DNA of 22,326 bases from Variovorax sp. (GCA_028292145.1 JAQGMX010000091.1:1-22326), one strand, 5' to 3'. Positions 1 to 8,431 are shown, counted from the first letter of the stretch. Numbers and translations: made by a program. The notes: a model not told the origin generated them from the sequence alone.

Positions 1-1001
1 ATCTGAAGACGCTGGTGATGTCGGGGCTCGCCATTCCGCCGGTCGACCTGATCCTTTCCGCGACCGCGCCGCTGTCGCCGCAGCTTGCCGCGCAGGCCGA
101 GCAGGCCACCGGCGGCGTGCTGATCGAGATCTACGGCAGCACCGAATCCGGCCAGGTCGCATCGCGCCGTCCGACTGAAAGCGAGGTCTGGGAGACCTTC
201 GGCGACATTCGCGTGCGCGCTCAGGCTGCAGCAGAACAAGGCGCCGAAAAGGGCGTCGAGCAATTCGTCTTCGAAGGCGACTTCATTCCACAGCCGACGC
301 CGATGGCCGACGTGCTGGAACTGGTCGACGACCGTCGCTTCCGACTGTTCGGCCGGTCCAACGACCTGATCCACGTGGCCGGCAAGCGCAGTTCGCTCGG
401 CCACCTCAATTACCACCTCAACAGCGTTCCCGGCGTCGAGGACGGCGCCTTCTGGCTGCCCGACGAAGTGGCCGACGGCATCGTCCGTCCGGTGGCTTTC
501 GTCGTCGCGCCGACGCTGGCGCCGGGCGCGGTGGTCGCCGAATTGCGGCATCGCATCGAATCGGTGTTCGTGCCGCGTCGCGTGGTGCAGGTCAGGAGCC
601 TGCCGCGCGAGGCCACCGGCAAGCTGACCGCCCGCGCGCTGCGCGAGTTCGCGCTGTCGCAGATGGCGGCGGACGACACGCCGGTGCACATCACGCACGA
701 TGTGCCGGTCAACCATCCGGTGTTCGTCGGCCATTTTCCGGGTCAGCCGCTGCTGCCGGGTGCGCTGCTGGTGTCGGAAGTGATGGAAGCGATGGCGCGC
801 GTGCCGGCCATGGTGGCGCGTCTCGGCGCGCATCCGACGCTGGCTGCGGTCAAGTTTTTGTCGCCGGTGCGCCCTGGCGCCACGGTCGACATTTCGCTGC
901 ATCCGGAAACCGGTGCCTCGCGCGGCGTGCGTTTCGAGGTCCGTTGCGGTGACGTGATCGCCGCGAGCGGTCGCTGGGTCGCTGGCGAGGCTGCTGCCTG
1001 A
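1..1001 (+). CDS. Aryl/acyl-ACP ligase fused to a hot-dog dehydratase domain (5' partial)
   Basis: The frame is open to the left edge (first full codon at base 3), so the N-terminal half of the ligase is missing. What remains is the end of an ANL-superfamily AMP-forming ligase: EIYGSTES (A5 motif, near base 130), the hinge region GRSNDLIHVAGK (about 350) and LPREATGKL near 600, whose lysine is the usual catalytic one. From about base 680 a second domain follows with HPVFVGHFPGQPLLPG, the FabA/FabZ-type active-site loop, and a helix SEVMEAM. Inference: the ligase activates an aryl starter such as hydroxybenzoate and loads it on the ACP, as ApeH or XanA2 do, and the fused ApeI-like domain dehydrates 3-hydroxyacyl-ACP during polyene extension. 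In E. coli aryl-polyene clusters these are separate proteins. The stop overlaps the next ATG by one base (TGATG). The family call is firm; the substrate comes from context. Confidence 0.9.
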   Translation, partial: LKTLVMSGLAIPPVDLILSATAPLSPQLAAQAEQATGGVLIEIYGSTESGQVASRRPTESEVWETFGDIRVRAQAAAEQGAEKGVEQFVFEGDFIPQPTPMADVLELVDDRRFRLFGRSNDLIHVAGKRSSLGHLNYHLNSVPGVEDGAFWLPDEVADGIVRPVAFVVAPTLAPGAVVAELRHRIESVFVPRRVVQVRSLPREATGKLTARALREFALSQMAADDTPVHITHDVPVNHPVFVGHFPGQPLLPGALLVSEVMEAMARVPAMVARLGAHPTLAAVKFLSPVRPGATVDISLHPETGASRGVRFEVRCGDVIAASGRWVAGEAAA

Positions 1002-1975
1002 TGGCGCAGCCGATCACCAGTACCGGCTGGGCACATGCGCCCGAGCGCAGCAACATGGCGGCGCTGCGCTTCATCTGCTGGGTGGCGCTGAAGTTCGGCC
1101 GGCGTGCGACGCGGCTGATCCTGCATCCGATCTGCCTGTATTTCCTGTTCTTCGTGCCCGATGCGCGGCGCAACACCAGGCGCTATCTGCTGCGCGCCAT
1201 CGGGCCGAAGGCTGGCTGGGGCGACGGCTACCGGCTGCTGCACAGCTTCGGCTCGACCGTGCTCGACCGCGTGTTCTTCCTGCGCGGGCGGCTGGCGCTT
1301 TTTGATGTCAAGGTCACCGGCCAACATCCGGTTGAAACGGAAGCTTTTGAAGGACGTGGCGCTTTTCTGCTGGGCGCCCACATCGGCAGCTTCGAGGCGC
1401 TGGGCGCCTGCAAGCAGCAGAGTTCCGACAAGGAAGGCCTGCGCGTCGCGATGCTGATGTTCACCAGCAACGCGCAGCGGATCATGTCGATCCTCAAGGC
1501 GATCAGCATTCCGGAAATGCGGCCGAACATCATCGCGCTCGGCCAGCCGCATTCGATGCTGGAACTGCGCGACTGGCTCGACAGCGGCGGCCTCGGCGGT
1601 CTGCTGGCCGACCGCACGCTGCCGGGCAGCGACGATCCCTCGGGTCAGTCGCGCGGCAGCGCGGTCGTCCTGCCGTTCCTCGGCCATCCGGCGACTTTCA
1701 ACGACGGGCCGTTCCGGCTCGCCGCCATCCTGCGCCGCAAGGTGTTTTTCATGGCCGGGCTGTACGTCGGCGGCAATCGCTACGATGTGATTTTCGAGCC
1801 GCTGGCCGACTTCACCGAACGTCTCAAGGATCCGGTCGAGCGTGAACTGCGCATCCGCACGGCCGTCGAAGCCTATGTCGCGCGGCTCGAATCGCTGTGC
1901 CGCGCCTACCCCTACAACTGGTTCAATTTCCATGATTTCTGGCTTGAAGACGCGCCTTCCTCGAAAGATTCGTAG
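1001..1975 (+). CDS. LpxL/HtrB-type lysophospholipid acyltransferase
   Basis: A 324-residue protein of the LPLAT superfamily, lipid A acyltransferase branch. The catalytic HX4E motif is visible as GAHIGSFE (H127, E132). A hydrophobic N-terminal segment (about 39-52) suggests association with the inner membrane. The length suits LpxL-like enzymes. Such proteins are regular members of aryl-polyene and xanthomonadin clusters, where they are thought to move the finished polyenoyl chain from the ACP to a lipid acceptor. Here it is coupled to the ligase-dehydratase gene by a one-base overlap and runs 44 bases into the LolA-like gene. The acceptor cannot be read from the sequence. It is a different family from the PlsC-type enzyme at 17241-18032. 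Confidence 0.85.
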   Translation: MAQPITSTGWAHAPERSNMAALRFICWVALKFGRRATRLILHPICLYFLFFVPDARRNTRRYLLRAIGPKAGWGDGYRLLHSFGSTVLDRVFFLRGRLALFDVKVTGQHPVETEAFEGRGAFLLGAHIGSFEALGACKQQSSDKEGLRVAMLMFTSNAQRIMSILKAISIPEMRPNIIALGQPHSMLELRDWLDSGGLGGLLADRTLPGSDDPSGQSRGSAVVLPFLGHPATFNDGPFRLAAILRRKVFFMAGLYVGGNRYDVIFEPLADFTERLKDPVERELRIRTAVEAYVARLESLCRAYPYNWFNFHDFWLEDAPSSKDS

Positions 1976-2543
1976 CTTCGCGGTCGGCGCCGCGCTGCTC
2001 TGCCTCGGTGCCGTTCCCGCCTGGGCGTTCGACCTGCCCGAACTCATGGGCCTCCTCGGCAAGCAGAAGCACGGCGAAGCCAACTTCGTCGAGCAGCGCT
2101 ACGTGCGCGGTTTCGACGGCCCGCTGGCGGCCAGCGGCACGCTGAGCTTCACCGCGCCCGATCAGCTGGTGCGCAAGACGCTCTCGCCGCGGCCCGAAAC
2201 CATGTCGGTCGACGGCAATGCGCTGGTGCTCTCGCGCAGCGGCCGGACCCGCACGATGACGCTCGACAGCATCCCCGAACTGCTCGGGCTGGTCGAGGCG
2301 ATGCGCGCCACGCTGGCCGGCAACGCACCGGTGCTGGAGCGCTATTTCAAGACCAAGGTCACCGGCACGGCGAACGAATGGGCGATCGACCTGGCGCCGA
2401 TCGACGAACGGCTGGCCTCGCAGATCAACTACCTGCGCCTGACCGGGCGCGCCGGCGAAGTGCTCGGCGTCGAGATGGAATTCCGTGGCGGCGACCGCTC
2501 GGTGATGACGATTTCGCCGCGCCGGCCGGGCGTCGCGCAGTGA
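1932..2543 (+). CDS. LolA-like periplasmic lipoprotein/lipid carrier
   Basis: With the ATG at 1932 the protein has 203 residues and begins with a basic n-region, a hydrophobic stretch (FAVGAALLCLGAVPAWA) and a likely signal peptidase I site after AWA (about residue 32), which favours this start over the longer open frame. The mature part (FVEQRYVRGFDGPLAASGTL, then a DQLVRKT strand) resembles the LolA / outer membrane lipoprotein carrier fold (COG2834). Homologues are standard in aryl-polyene clusters and probably shuttle the pigment-lipid across the periplasm, working with the MMPL exporter encoded next. The start lies inside the acyltransferase gene (44-base overlap), with no clear Shine-Dalgarno, so translation is probably coupled. 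TTG at 1944 is an alternative start. Confidence 0.82.
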   Translation: MISGLKTRLPRKIRSFAVGAALLCLGAVPAWAFDLPELMGLLGKQKHGEANFVEQRYVRGFDGPLAASGTLSFTAPDQLVRKTLSPRPETMSVDGNALVLSRSGRTRTMTLDSIPELLGLVEAMRATLAGNAPVLERYFKTKVTGTANEWAIDLAPIDERLASQINYLRLTGRAGEVLGVEMEFRGGDRSVMTISPRRPGVAQ

Positions 2544-4966
2544 GCGCGTCGACTGTCGGGCCCAACGCCGGGCCAAGCCGCGGTCGCCGCGCGCTGGTCC
2601 TGCTGATCTGGCTGGCGGCCGTGCTGGCCGGCGTCGCCGTGATTTCCCGAACCCAGTTCAGCGCCGATCTCTCGGCTTTCCTGCCTGCGAGCCCCGATGC
2701 GCGCCAACGGGTGCTGATCGAGCAATTGCAGAGCGGCGTCGCCTCGCGCACGCTGATGATGGGCGTCGAGGGCGGCAAGGATTCGGCCCAGCGCGCGGAC
2801 ATCTCGCGTGCGCTCGGCAAGGCAATGCGATCCAGCGGCCTGTTCGAGCAGGTGCAGAACGGTGACACCAGCGACTGGCAGGAAGCCGGGACGTTCGTCT
2901 TCGACCACCGTTACCACCTGTCGCCCGACGTCACGCCCGAGCGCTTCACCGAGGCCGGCCTGCGCGATGCCATCGTCGACACGCTGTCGATGCTCGGAAC
3001 GCCGGCCGGCAACATGGTCCGGCCGCTTTTGGAACGCGACCCGACCGGCGAAACCCAGCGCATTGCCGAAGGCCTGATCCCGGCCAGCTCGCCGCGCACC
3101 GAGAACGGCGTCTGGGTGTCGCGCACGGCGCCGCGCGCGATGCTGCTGACGACCACCAAGGCGTCGGGCAGCGACCTCGACGCCCAGGCGGCGGCGATTG
3201 CGCGGGTGAGGACGGAATTCGACAAGGCTGTCGCCACGGCGGGCGGCGCTGCAACCGGTCCGGGCGTTGAAAAGCCACGTCTGCTTCTGAGCGGCGCCCC
3301 GGTGTTCTCGGTCGAAAGCCGCGACAAGATCAAGGGCGAGGCGATGCACCTGGCGATCATCGGCGCCATCGTGATGGGCTGCCTGCTGCTGCTGGCCTTC
3401 GCCTCGCCGCGCGCGCTGGTCATTGCACTGCTGCCGGTGCTGACCGGCGTGGTGGCCGGCACGGCGGCGGTCTCGCTGGTCTTCGGCTCGGTGCACGGGC
3501 TGACGATGGGTTTCGGCAGCACGCTGATCGGCGAGACGGTCGACTACGCCATCTATTACCTGATCCAGGCGCGCGGCGCCGCGGTGCGCGGCACCGGCTG
3601 GCAGCGCTGGCGCGATCTCAACTGGCCGACCGTGCGGCTCGGCCTGCTGACGTCGGTCTGCGGCTTCGCGGCGCTGCTGTTCTCCGGCTTTCCGGGGTTG
3701 GCGCAACTCGGCGTGTTTTCGATCGCCGGCCTGGTCGCCGCGGCCTTCGTGACCCGGCACGGCCTGCCGATGCTGGCACCGGACGGCGCGACCGGCATGG
3801 GCATGCGTCGCCAGATGGCGCGCGTGGCGGGCGGCATCGTTCACTACCTGCCGCGGCTTCGCCTCGGTTTCGTGGTGCTGGGCATCGCGGCGCTTGGCCT
3901 GATGGCCTGGCAGGGCGGCGAACTCTGGCGTGCCAACCTCACGTCGATGAGCCCGATCTCGAAAGCGTCGCAGGAGCTGGACGCCAGCCTGCGTGCCGAC
4001 ATCGGCGCGGCCGACGGCGGCACGCTGGTCGTGGTGCAGGCGGCGGACGAGCAGGGCGCCTTGCGCGCGACCGAGGCGGCGGGTCTCAAGCTTGATGCGC
4101 TGGTCGCCGAAGGCCAGCTCGGCGGCTACGAAAGCGTCGCGCGCATGCTGCCGAGCATTGCGACGCAACAGGCGCGCCTCGCCAGCCTGCCGGATGCGGC
4201 GACGCTGCAAAGCCGGCTGGTCGCGGCGACGGCCGGGTTGCCGCTACCGGCCTCGATGCTCCAGCCGTTCGTGACATCGGTCGAAGCTTCTCGCGCGCTG
4301 CCGCCGATCACGCGGACCGATCTGGCCGACGGCGCGCTGGCACCGGTCGTGCGGGCGCTGCTCTACGAACGCACGGGCGGCGGATGGTCGTCGCTGATCG
4401 CACTGCACACCACCGACACCTTCGATTCCGCCAAGCTCGCCGCCAGCCTGTCGTCGCTGCCCGAAGTGCAGGTCGTCGACATCGGCCGCGAACTCGGCAG
4501 CCTCTACGACCGCTATCTGCACGAAGCCTTCGTGCAGGTGATGCTCGGCGCGCTGGCCGTGGTCGTGCTGCTCGGGCTGTACCTGCGCTCGATCAAGCGC
4601 CTGGTCGCCGTCTGCCAGCCGTTGCTGCTGGCGGTGATCCTGACGCTCGGCGGCATGGCGGCGCTGCATGTGCCGTTGGGCATCCTGCATCTGGTCGGGC
4701 TGCTGTTGATCGTCGCGGTCGGTTCCAACTATGCGTTGTTCTTCGATCAGCTCCAGGTCACCGGCCGCGCCGACGAAGACACGCTGGCGTCGCTGATGCT
4801 CGCCAACCTGACGACCGTGGTTTCCTTCGGCCTGATCGCGATTTCCGACATACCCGCGCTCTCGGCCATCGGCCGCGTGGTGGCTCCGGGTGCTTTCCTG
4901 GCATTGATGCTTTCGGCGGCGTTCGTAAGAAAAGAAAACAAAATAGTTACTAAAGCGGTCGGCTGA
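2540..4966 (+). CDS. MMPL/RND-family exporter (COG4258-like)
   Basis: The start is taken as GTG 2540, overlapping the preceding TGA (GTGA). This gives 808 residues beginning just before the first membrane helix (about 17-36). The frame stays open further upstream, but that part is antisense-like and overlaps the LolA-like gene. The layout is the RND pattern: TM1, a periplasmic domain, a helix bundle (about 269-412), a second half with TM7 (about 432-452), a second periplasmic domain and a final bundle (about 670-800). The proton-relay Asp-Tyr pair of the first half is visible (GETVDYAIYY, D335-Y336). The equivalent site in the second half reads GSNYALFF (N730-Y731). MMPL exporters occur in aryl-polyene loci and probably export the pigment lipid. 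The last 40 coding bases or so are unusually AT-rich. Confidence 0.88.
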   Translation: MSASTVGPNAGPSRGRRALVLLIWLAAVLAGVAVISRTQFSADLSAFLPASPDARQRVLIEQLQSGVASRTLMMGVEGGKDSAQRADISRALGKAMRSSGLFEQVQNGDTSDWQEAGTFVFDHRYHLSPDVTPERFTEAGLRDAIVDTLSMLGTPAGNMVRPLLERDPTGETQRIAEGLIPASSPRTENGVWVSRTAPRAMLLTTTKASGSDLDAQAAAIARVRTEFDKAVATAGGAATGPGVEKPRLLLSGAPVFSVESRDKIKGEAMHLAIIGAIVMGCLLLLAFASPRALVIALLPVLTGVVAGTAAVSLVFGSVHGLTMGFGSTLIGETVDYAIYYLIQARGAAVRGTGWQRWRDLNWPTVRLGLLTSVCGFAALLFSGFPGLAQLGVFSIAGLVAAAFVTRHGLPMLAPDGATGMGMRRQMARVAGGIVHYLPRLRLGFVVLGIAALGLMAWQGGELWRANLTSMSPISKASQELDASLRADIGAADGGTLVVVQAADEQGALRATEAAGLKLDALVAEGQLGGYESVARMLPSIATQQARLASLPDAATLQSRLVAATAGLPLPASMLQPFVTSVEASRALPPITRTDLADGALAPVVRALLYERTGGGWSSLIALHTTDTFDSAKLAASLSSLPEVQVVDIGRELGSLYDRYLHEAFVQVMLGALAVVVLLGLYLRSIKRLVAVCQPLLLAVILTLGGMAALHVPLGILHLVGLLLIVAVGSNYALFFDQLQVTGRADEDTLASLMLANLTTVVSFGLIAISDIPALSAIGRVVAPGAFLALMLSAAFVRKENKIVTKAVG
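4921..4960 (+). other. AT-rich patch at the 3' end of the MMPL gene
   Basis: Only 13 of these 40 bases are G or C, against roughly two thirds in the surrounding genes. They encode the lysine-rich tail FVRKENKIVTKAV just before the stop. The patch may hold an internal promoter for the deacetylase downstream or mark an old junction, but I see no convincing -35/-10 pair. Confidence 0.6.
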
Positions 4967-4981
4967 GTTACAAAGCAACGC

Positions 4982-5830
4982 ATGGCTCCTACTGTTTCTT
5001 CACCGGGTTCATCTCCCGTACAGGTTTCTTCCGGCTCCTCGCAGTTGCCGATGTGGATCGCTGCCAGCGTCGGCCTGCACGGTGCGGCGCTCGGTGCCGC
5101 GCTGTGGGTGCCCGGCGCCACGCCGTGGGCCATCGGCGCCGTGGTGCTCAACCATGCGTTGATCACCGGCGCCGGGCTCACCCCGCGCAGCCGGTTGCTG
5201 GGGCCTAACGTCACGCGGCTTCCGGCCGCAGCCATCGCGCGGCGCGAGATCGCCCTGACGATCGACGACGGCCCCGATCCCGAAGTGACGCCCAAGGTGC
5301 TCGATCTGCTCGACATGCACCGTCAGCGCGCGACCTTCTTCTGCATCGCCGACCGGGTCGAGGCGCATCCGGCGCTGGCGCGCGAGATCGTGGCGCGCGG
5401 TCACAGCGTGCAGAACCACACGTCCTGCCATCGACACAACTTTTCGTTCCTCGGCCCGCGCGGGTACGAGGCTGAAATCTCCCGTGCGCAGGACGTGCTG
5501 ACCGACATCACCGGCGAGCGGCCCACCTGCTTTCGGGCGCCGGCCGGTCTGCGCAATCCGTTTCTGGCGCCTGTGCTCCAGCGGCTCGACCTGTCGCTGG
5601 TGAGCTGGACGCGGCGCGGCTTCGACACGCGCGAGCGCGATCCGGCCGTCGTGCTGGCGCGGCTGGTTCGGCGTCTGACCGCCGGCGACATCCTGCTGCT
5701 GCACGACGGCAATGCCGCGCGCACCCCGCAGGGCCGTCCGGTGCTGCTCGAAGTGCTGCCGCCGCTGCTGGCGCGTCTCAAGGCCGACCGCCTGCGCGCG
5801 GTCACGCTACCCCAAGGACTGACTGCATGA
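4982..5830 (+). CDS. Membrane-anchored polysaccharide deacetylase (NodB homology domain)
   Basis: A 282-residue protein with two hydrophobic stretches near the N-terminus (about 24-45 and 48-66) and then a carbohydrate esterase 4 / NodB domain. Motifs in order: TIDDGP (93-98, catalytic and metal Asp), NHTSCH (145-150, metal His), RAPAG (185-189), a SW strand and LLHDG (239-243, catalytic His). All key residues are present, so it should be an active metal-dependent N- or O-deacetylase. ArnD, which deformylates an undecaprenyl-linked sugar, is one known relative type. In this operon a role on a sugar or lipid attached to the polyene is inferred, not shown. It follows the MMPL gene after 15 bases, without a strong ribosome site, and its stop overlaps the methyltransferase ATG (ATGA). 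Confidence 0.85.
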   Translation: MAPTVSSPGSSPVQVSSGSSQLPMWIAASVGLHGAALGAALWVPGATPWAIGAVVLNHALITGAGLTPRSRLLGPNVTRLPAAAIARREIALTIDDGPDPEVTPKVLDLLDMHRQRATFFCIADRVEAHPALAREIVARGHSVQNHTSCHRHNFSFLGPRGYEAEISRAQDVLTDITGERPTCFRAPAGLRNPFLAPVLQRLDLSLVSWTRRGFDTRERDPAVVLARLVRRLTAGDILLLHDGNAARTPQGRPVLLEVLPPLLARLKADRLRAVTLPQGLTA

Positions 5831-6582
5831 CTCCCGTTTCTTCCCGCGCGGCGCATGACGCCGCGTGGCACCGCCTGCTCGACGCCGCGACCGAACCATA
5901 TCGGCGCGGCGGCCGTTTCGCCTGGCATTTCGCGCGCGGCAAGCTTGGGCGCGACCCGGTTTTCCGCGGCATGCTGGAACGCGGCCTGATCGGCCCGGAC
6001 CGCGCACGCATCGTCGACATCGGCAGCGGCCAGAGCCTGATCGCAAGCCTCCTGTCGGTTGCGGCGTCGATGCAGGCGTCAGGTCAGTGGCCGAAAAGCT
6101 GGCTGGCGACGCCGCCGCGCACCGTCTACACCGGCATCGAGCTGATGCCCAAGGACGTGGCACGCGCCCGCGAATCGATCGGTCACCTCGTGCCGGCGCC
6201 GCAGATCCTCTGCGCCGACATGCGCACCGCCGAGCTGCCGGCCTGCGATCTGGTCGTGATCCTCGACGTGCTGCATTACGTCGATCTCGAAGCGCAGGAG
6301 GGCGTGCTGTGCCGCGTGCGCGACGCGCTGTCGCCGGGAGGGCGTCTGCTGTTGCGTATTGGCGACGCCTCGAGTTCGCGCGGTTTCGCTGTGAGCCAGT
6401 GGGTGGACCGCACCGTCACGCGTGTCAGAGGACACCGCGTTTCGCCCACCTGGGGCCGAACGCTGGAACAATGGAAGGTCTTGCTGGCGCGCCTCGGCTT
6501 CAAGGTGCAGAGCGTGCCGATGAGCGAAGGCACGCCTTTTGCGAACGTGCTGCTGGTCGCCGACCTCGAACCCTCCCATTGA
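5827..6582 (+). CDS. Class I SAM-dependent methyltransferase
   Basis: A 251-residue Rossmann-fold methyltransferase. Motif I is RIVDIGSGQS (61-70), the acidic end of strand 2 is GIELMP (103-108), CADMRT (129-134) fits the adenine-binding region, and DLVVILDVLHYVD (141-153) is motif IV, followed by the SPGGRLLLR strand (169-177). It resembles the ubiquinone/aryl methyltransferase group. Aryl-polyene clusters commonly encode a methyltransferase for the aromatic head group, so O- or C-methylation of the aryl ring or polyene is the most likely role. The ATG overlaps the deacetylase stop by four bases. The protein is soluble, without a signal peptide. Confidence 0.85.
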   Translation: MTPVSSRAAHDAAWHRLLDAATEPYRRGGRFAWHFARGKLGRDPVFRGMLERGLIGPDRARIVDIGSGQSLIASLLSVAASMQASGQWPKSWLATPPRTVYTGIELMPKDVARARESIGHLVPAPQILCADMRTAELPACDLVVILDVLHYVDLEAQEGVLCRVRDALSPGGRLLLRIGDASSSRGFAVSQWVDRTVTRVRGHRVSPTWGRTLEQWKVLLARLGFKVQSVPMSEGTPFANVLLVADLEPSH

Positions 6583-6592
6583 TTCCGCCTTC

Positions 6593-7090
6593 ATGACGAC
6601 TCCCCAGACCCTCGACCGCGCCGGCATCGCGCGGCGCATTCCGCACAGCGGCAGCATGTGCCTGCTCGACCGGCTCGAAAGCTGGGATGCGACGGCGATC
6701 CATTGCTCGACATCGAGCCATGCGCTGGCCGACAACCCGCTTCGCACCGCGAGCGGCCTGCTGGCACCGAACCTGATCGAATACGCCGCACAGGCCATGG
6801 CGCTGCACGGCGGTCTGCTGGCGTCCGAAGGCGCGGAGCCTTCAGCCGGCTTTCTGGCCAGCGCGCGCAACGTCCGGTTGTCGGTTGCCCGCTTCGACGA
6901 CGTGCCGGGCGTGCTGGCGGTGCATGCCCAGCGTCTGTCCGGCGACGCGCGGCAGGTTCTGTACGAATTCGCCGTGCGCGACGCCGTCGGAACGGCGTTG
7001 GCGGAAGGCCGTGCGGTGGTGGTGCTGAACACGCCGCTGGCGGATGCCGGCGCAGGCATCGGCGCAGACAGCGGCGCCGTTTCCCGATGA
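6593..7090 (+). CDS. ApeP-like 3-hydroxyacyl-ACP dehydratase (hot-dog fold)
   Basis: A 165-residue protein that opens with RRIPHSGSMCLLDRL, the typical first strand of ApeP and FabZ-like dehydratases, followed by LIEYAAQAMALHGGL, the central hot-dog helix. It lacks the HFPGxPxxPG loop of the dehydratase domain at 680-1001. The two therefore probably form the ApeI plus ApeP pair that dehydrates 3-hydroxyacyl-ACP in polyene synthesis. The ATG at 6593 is chosen because the N-terminus matches the family; the open frame upstream lies inside the methyltransferase gene. The gap to the preceding stop is 10 bases and the stop overlaps the flippase ATG (ATGA). Confidence 0.85.
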   Translation: MTTPQTLDRAGIARRIPHSGSMCLLDRLESWDATAIHCSTSSHALADNPLRTASGLLAPNLIEYAAQAMALHGGLLASEGAEPSAGFLASARNVRLSVARFDDVPGVLAVHAQRLSGDARQVLYEFAVRDAVGTALAEGRAVVVLNTPLADAGAGIGADSGAVSR

Positions 7091-8403
7091 GGGCGCTCGT
7101 CACGCGCCTGCGCGCCGATCCGCGCTACGCGAAGTTCTTCGAGTGGGGCGTGCTCGTCTCCATCACCGGCTCGGCGCAGATGCTGGTCCAGGGTCTCGGT
7201 CTGCTGAGCGGATTCCTGATCATCCACATGCTGTCGACGCACGAATACGCGCTCTACACCCTGGCCTACACGATGCTCGGCACGCTGGTCGCGCTGGCCG
7301 ACGGCGGCATCACGGCCGGCGTCCTGGCGCACGGCGCCAAGGCCTGGCAGGACAAGGGGGCGATGGGCGAAACCGTCGCGACCGGGCTGCAATTGCGGCG
7401 CAAGTTCTCGATGGTGAGTCTGGCGGTGTCGATGCCGGTGCTGTTCGTGCTGCTGGTCAAGCATGGCGCGGCCTGGCAGTTTGCGGTGCTGATCCTGCTG
7501 GCGCTGGTTCCGGCATTCCTCGCCGGCCTGACCGAAGACATCCTCGAAGTGCCGGTGCGGCTCAACCAGGACATCACGGCGCTCCAGAAGAACCTGATCG
7601 CGGTCAACGTGCTGCGCTTCGTGCTGCTGCTTTCGACCATCTTCATGCTGCCGTTCGCGGCCATGGCAATCCTGGCGAACGGCATTCCGCGCATCTGGGC
7701 CAACTACCGGTTGCGCAAGATCGCCTTCAAGTTCACCGATTTCTCGAAGCCGCCGAACCCCGAAATCCGGCGCGGCATCCTGGCGATGGTCAAGCGCACG
7801 CTGCCGGGCGCCATCTACTACTGCCTGTCGTCGCAGCTGTCGGTCTGGCTGATCTCGATCTACGGTAATACCGAAGCCATCGCGCAGATCGGCGCGCTCG
7901 GCCGGCTGGCGGCCATCCTGACCGTCGTCGGCGGCATCTTCTCGACGTTGATCGTGCCGCGCTTCGCGCGACTGCCCGAGCGCAGCGACGTGCTCTTCAA
8001 GCGGCTGATCCAGATCCTGGGCCTGATGTTCGTCATCAGCCTGGTGTCTTGCGCCATCGCCTGGTTCTTCCCCACGCAGGTGCTGTATCTGCTCGGAAAG
8101 AACTACGCGAACCTCGACATCGAGCTGTTCCTGAGCGTGCTCGGCGGCTGCGTCTCGATGATGGTCGGTATCGCGTATGCGCTGTCGCTGGGGCGGACCT
8201 GGGTCGTGCCGGTGGCTTTCAACGTCACTTCCTGCATCGTGGTGCAGGCCCTGCTGATTTTCGCGCTCGACTTTTCGACCGCGCGCGGCGTGCTGGTCTA
8301 TGGCCTGCTCAACAGCATCTGGGTCTTTGCGGTGTTCCTCGGCTATCTGGTCTATCGGATCTTCCTGCTGCGCAAGCATGAAGCCAGGACCGCTGCGCTG
8401 TGA
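7087..8403 (+). CDS. MOP-superfamily flippase (polysaccharide biosynthesis / Wzx-like)
   Basis: A 438-residue integral membrane protein with about 12 predicted helices, starting at the ATG that overlaps the previous stop. Helices such as LVSITGSAQMLVQGLGLLSGFLI, then hydrophobic pairs up to VFAVFLGYLVYRIFLL, give the even spacing of MATE/Wzx proteins. The segment FLIIHMLSTHEYALYTLAYTM with a small-residue-rich helix after it is typical of the polysaccharide biosynthesis C-clade of lipopolysaccharide flippases. Such proteins move lipid-linked sugars from the cytoplasmic to the periplasmic leaflet. I do not know a flippase as a regular part of aryl-polyene clusters. Its position inside the operon, between the dehydratase and the ketoreductase, suggests that a lipid-linked pigment or sugar is turned over the membrane. 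The substrate is unknown. Confidence 0.82.
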   Translation: MRALVTRLRADPRYAKFFEWGVLVSITGSAQMLVQGLGLLSGFLIIHMLSTHEYALYTLAYTMLGTLVALADGGITAGVLAHGAKAWQDKGAMGETVATGLQLRRKFSMVSLAVSMPVLFVLLVKHGAAWQFAVLILLALVPAFLAGLTEDILEVPVRLNQDITALQKNLIAVNVLRFVLLLSTIFMLPFAAMAILANGIPRIWANYRLRKIAFKFTDFSKPPNPEIRRGILAMVKRTLPGAIYYCLSSQLSVWLISIYGNTEAIAQIGALGRLAAILTVVGGIFSTLIVPRFARLPERSDVLFKRLIQILGLMFVISLVSCAIAWFFPTQVLYLLGKNYANLDIELFLSVLGGCVSMMVGIAYALSLGRTWVVPVAFNVTSCIVVQALLIFALDFSTARGVLVYGLLNSIWVFAVFLGYLVYRIFLLRKHEARTAAL

Positions 8404-8431
8404 TGCCTGAATAACGAATCGAGATAGAACC

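Noticed and set aside
743..2083. Minus-strand open frame of 446 codons
   Set aside because: It overlaps three convincing plus-strand genes and shows no domain or ribosome site.
2429..4210. Minus-strand open frame of 593 codons
   Set aside because: It is antisense to the MMPL exporter, whose membrane helices and Asp-Tyr motif are clear. The translation is low-complexity Arg/His/Gln-rich.
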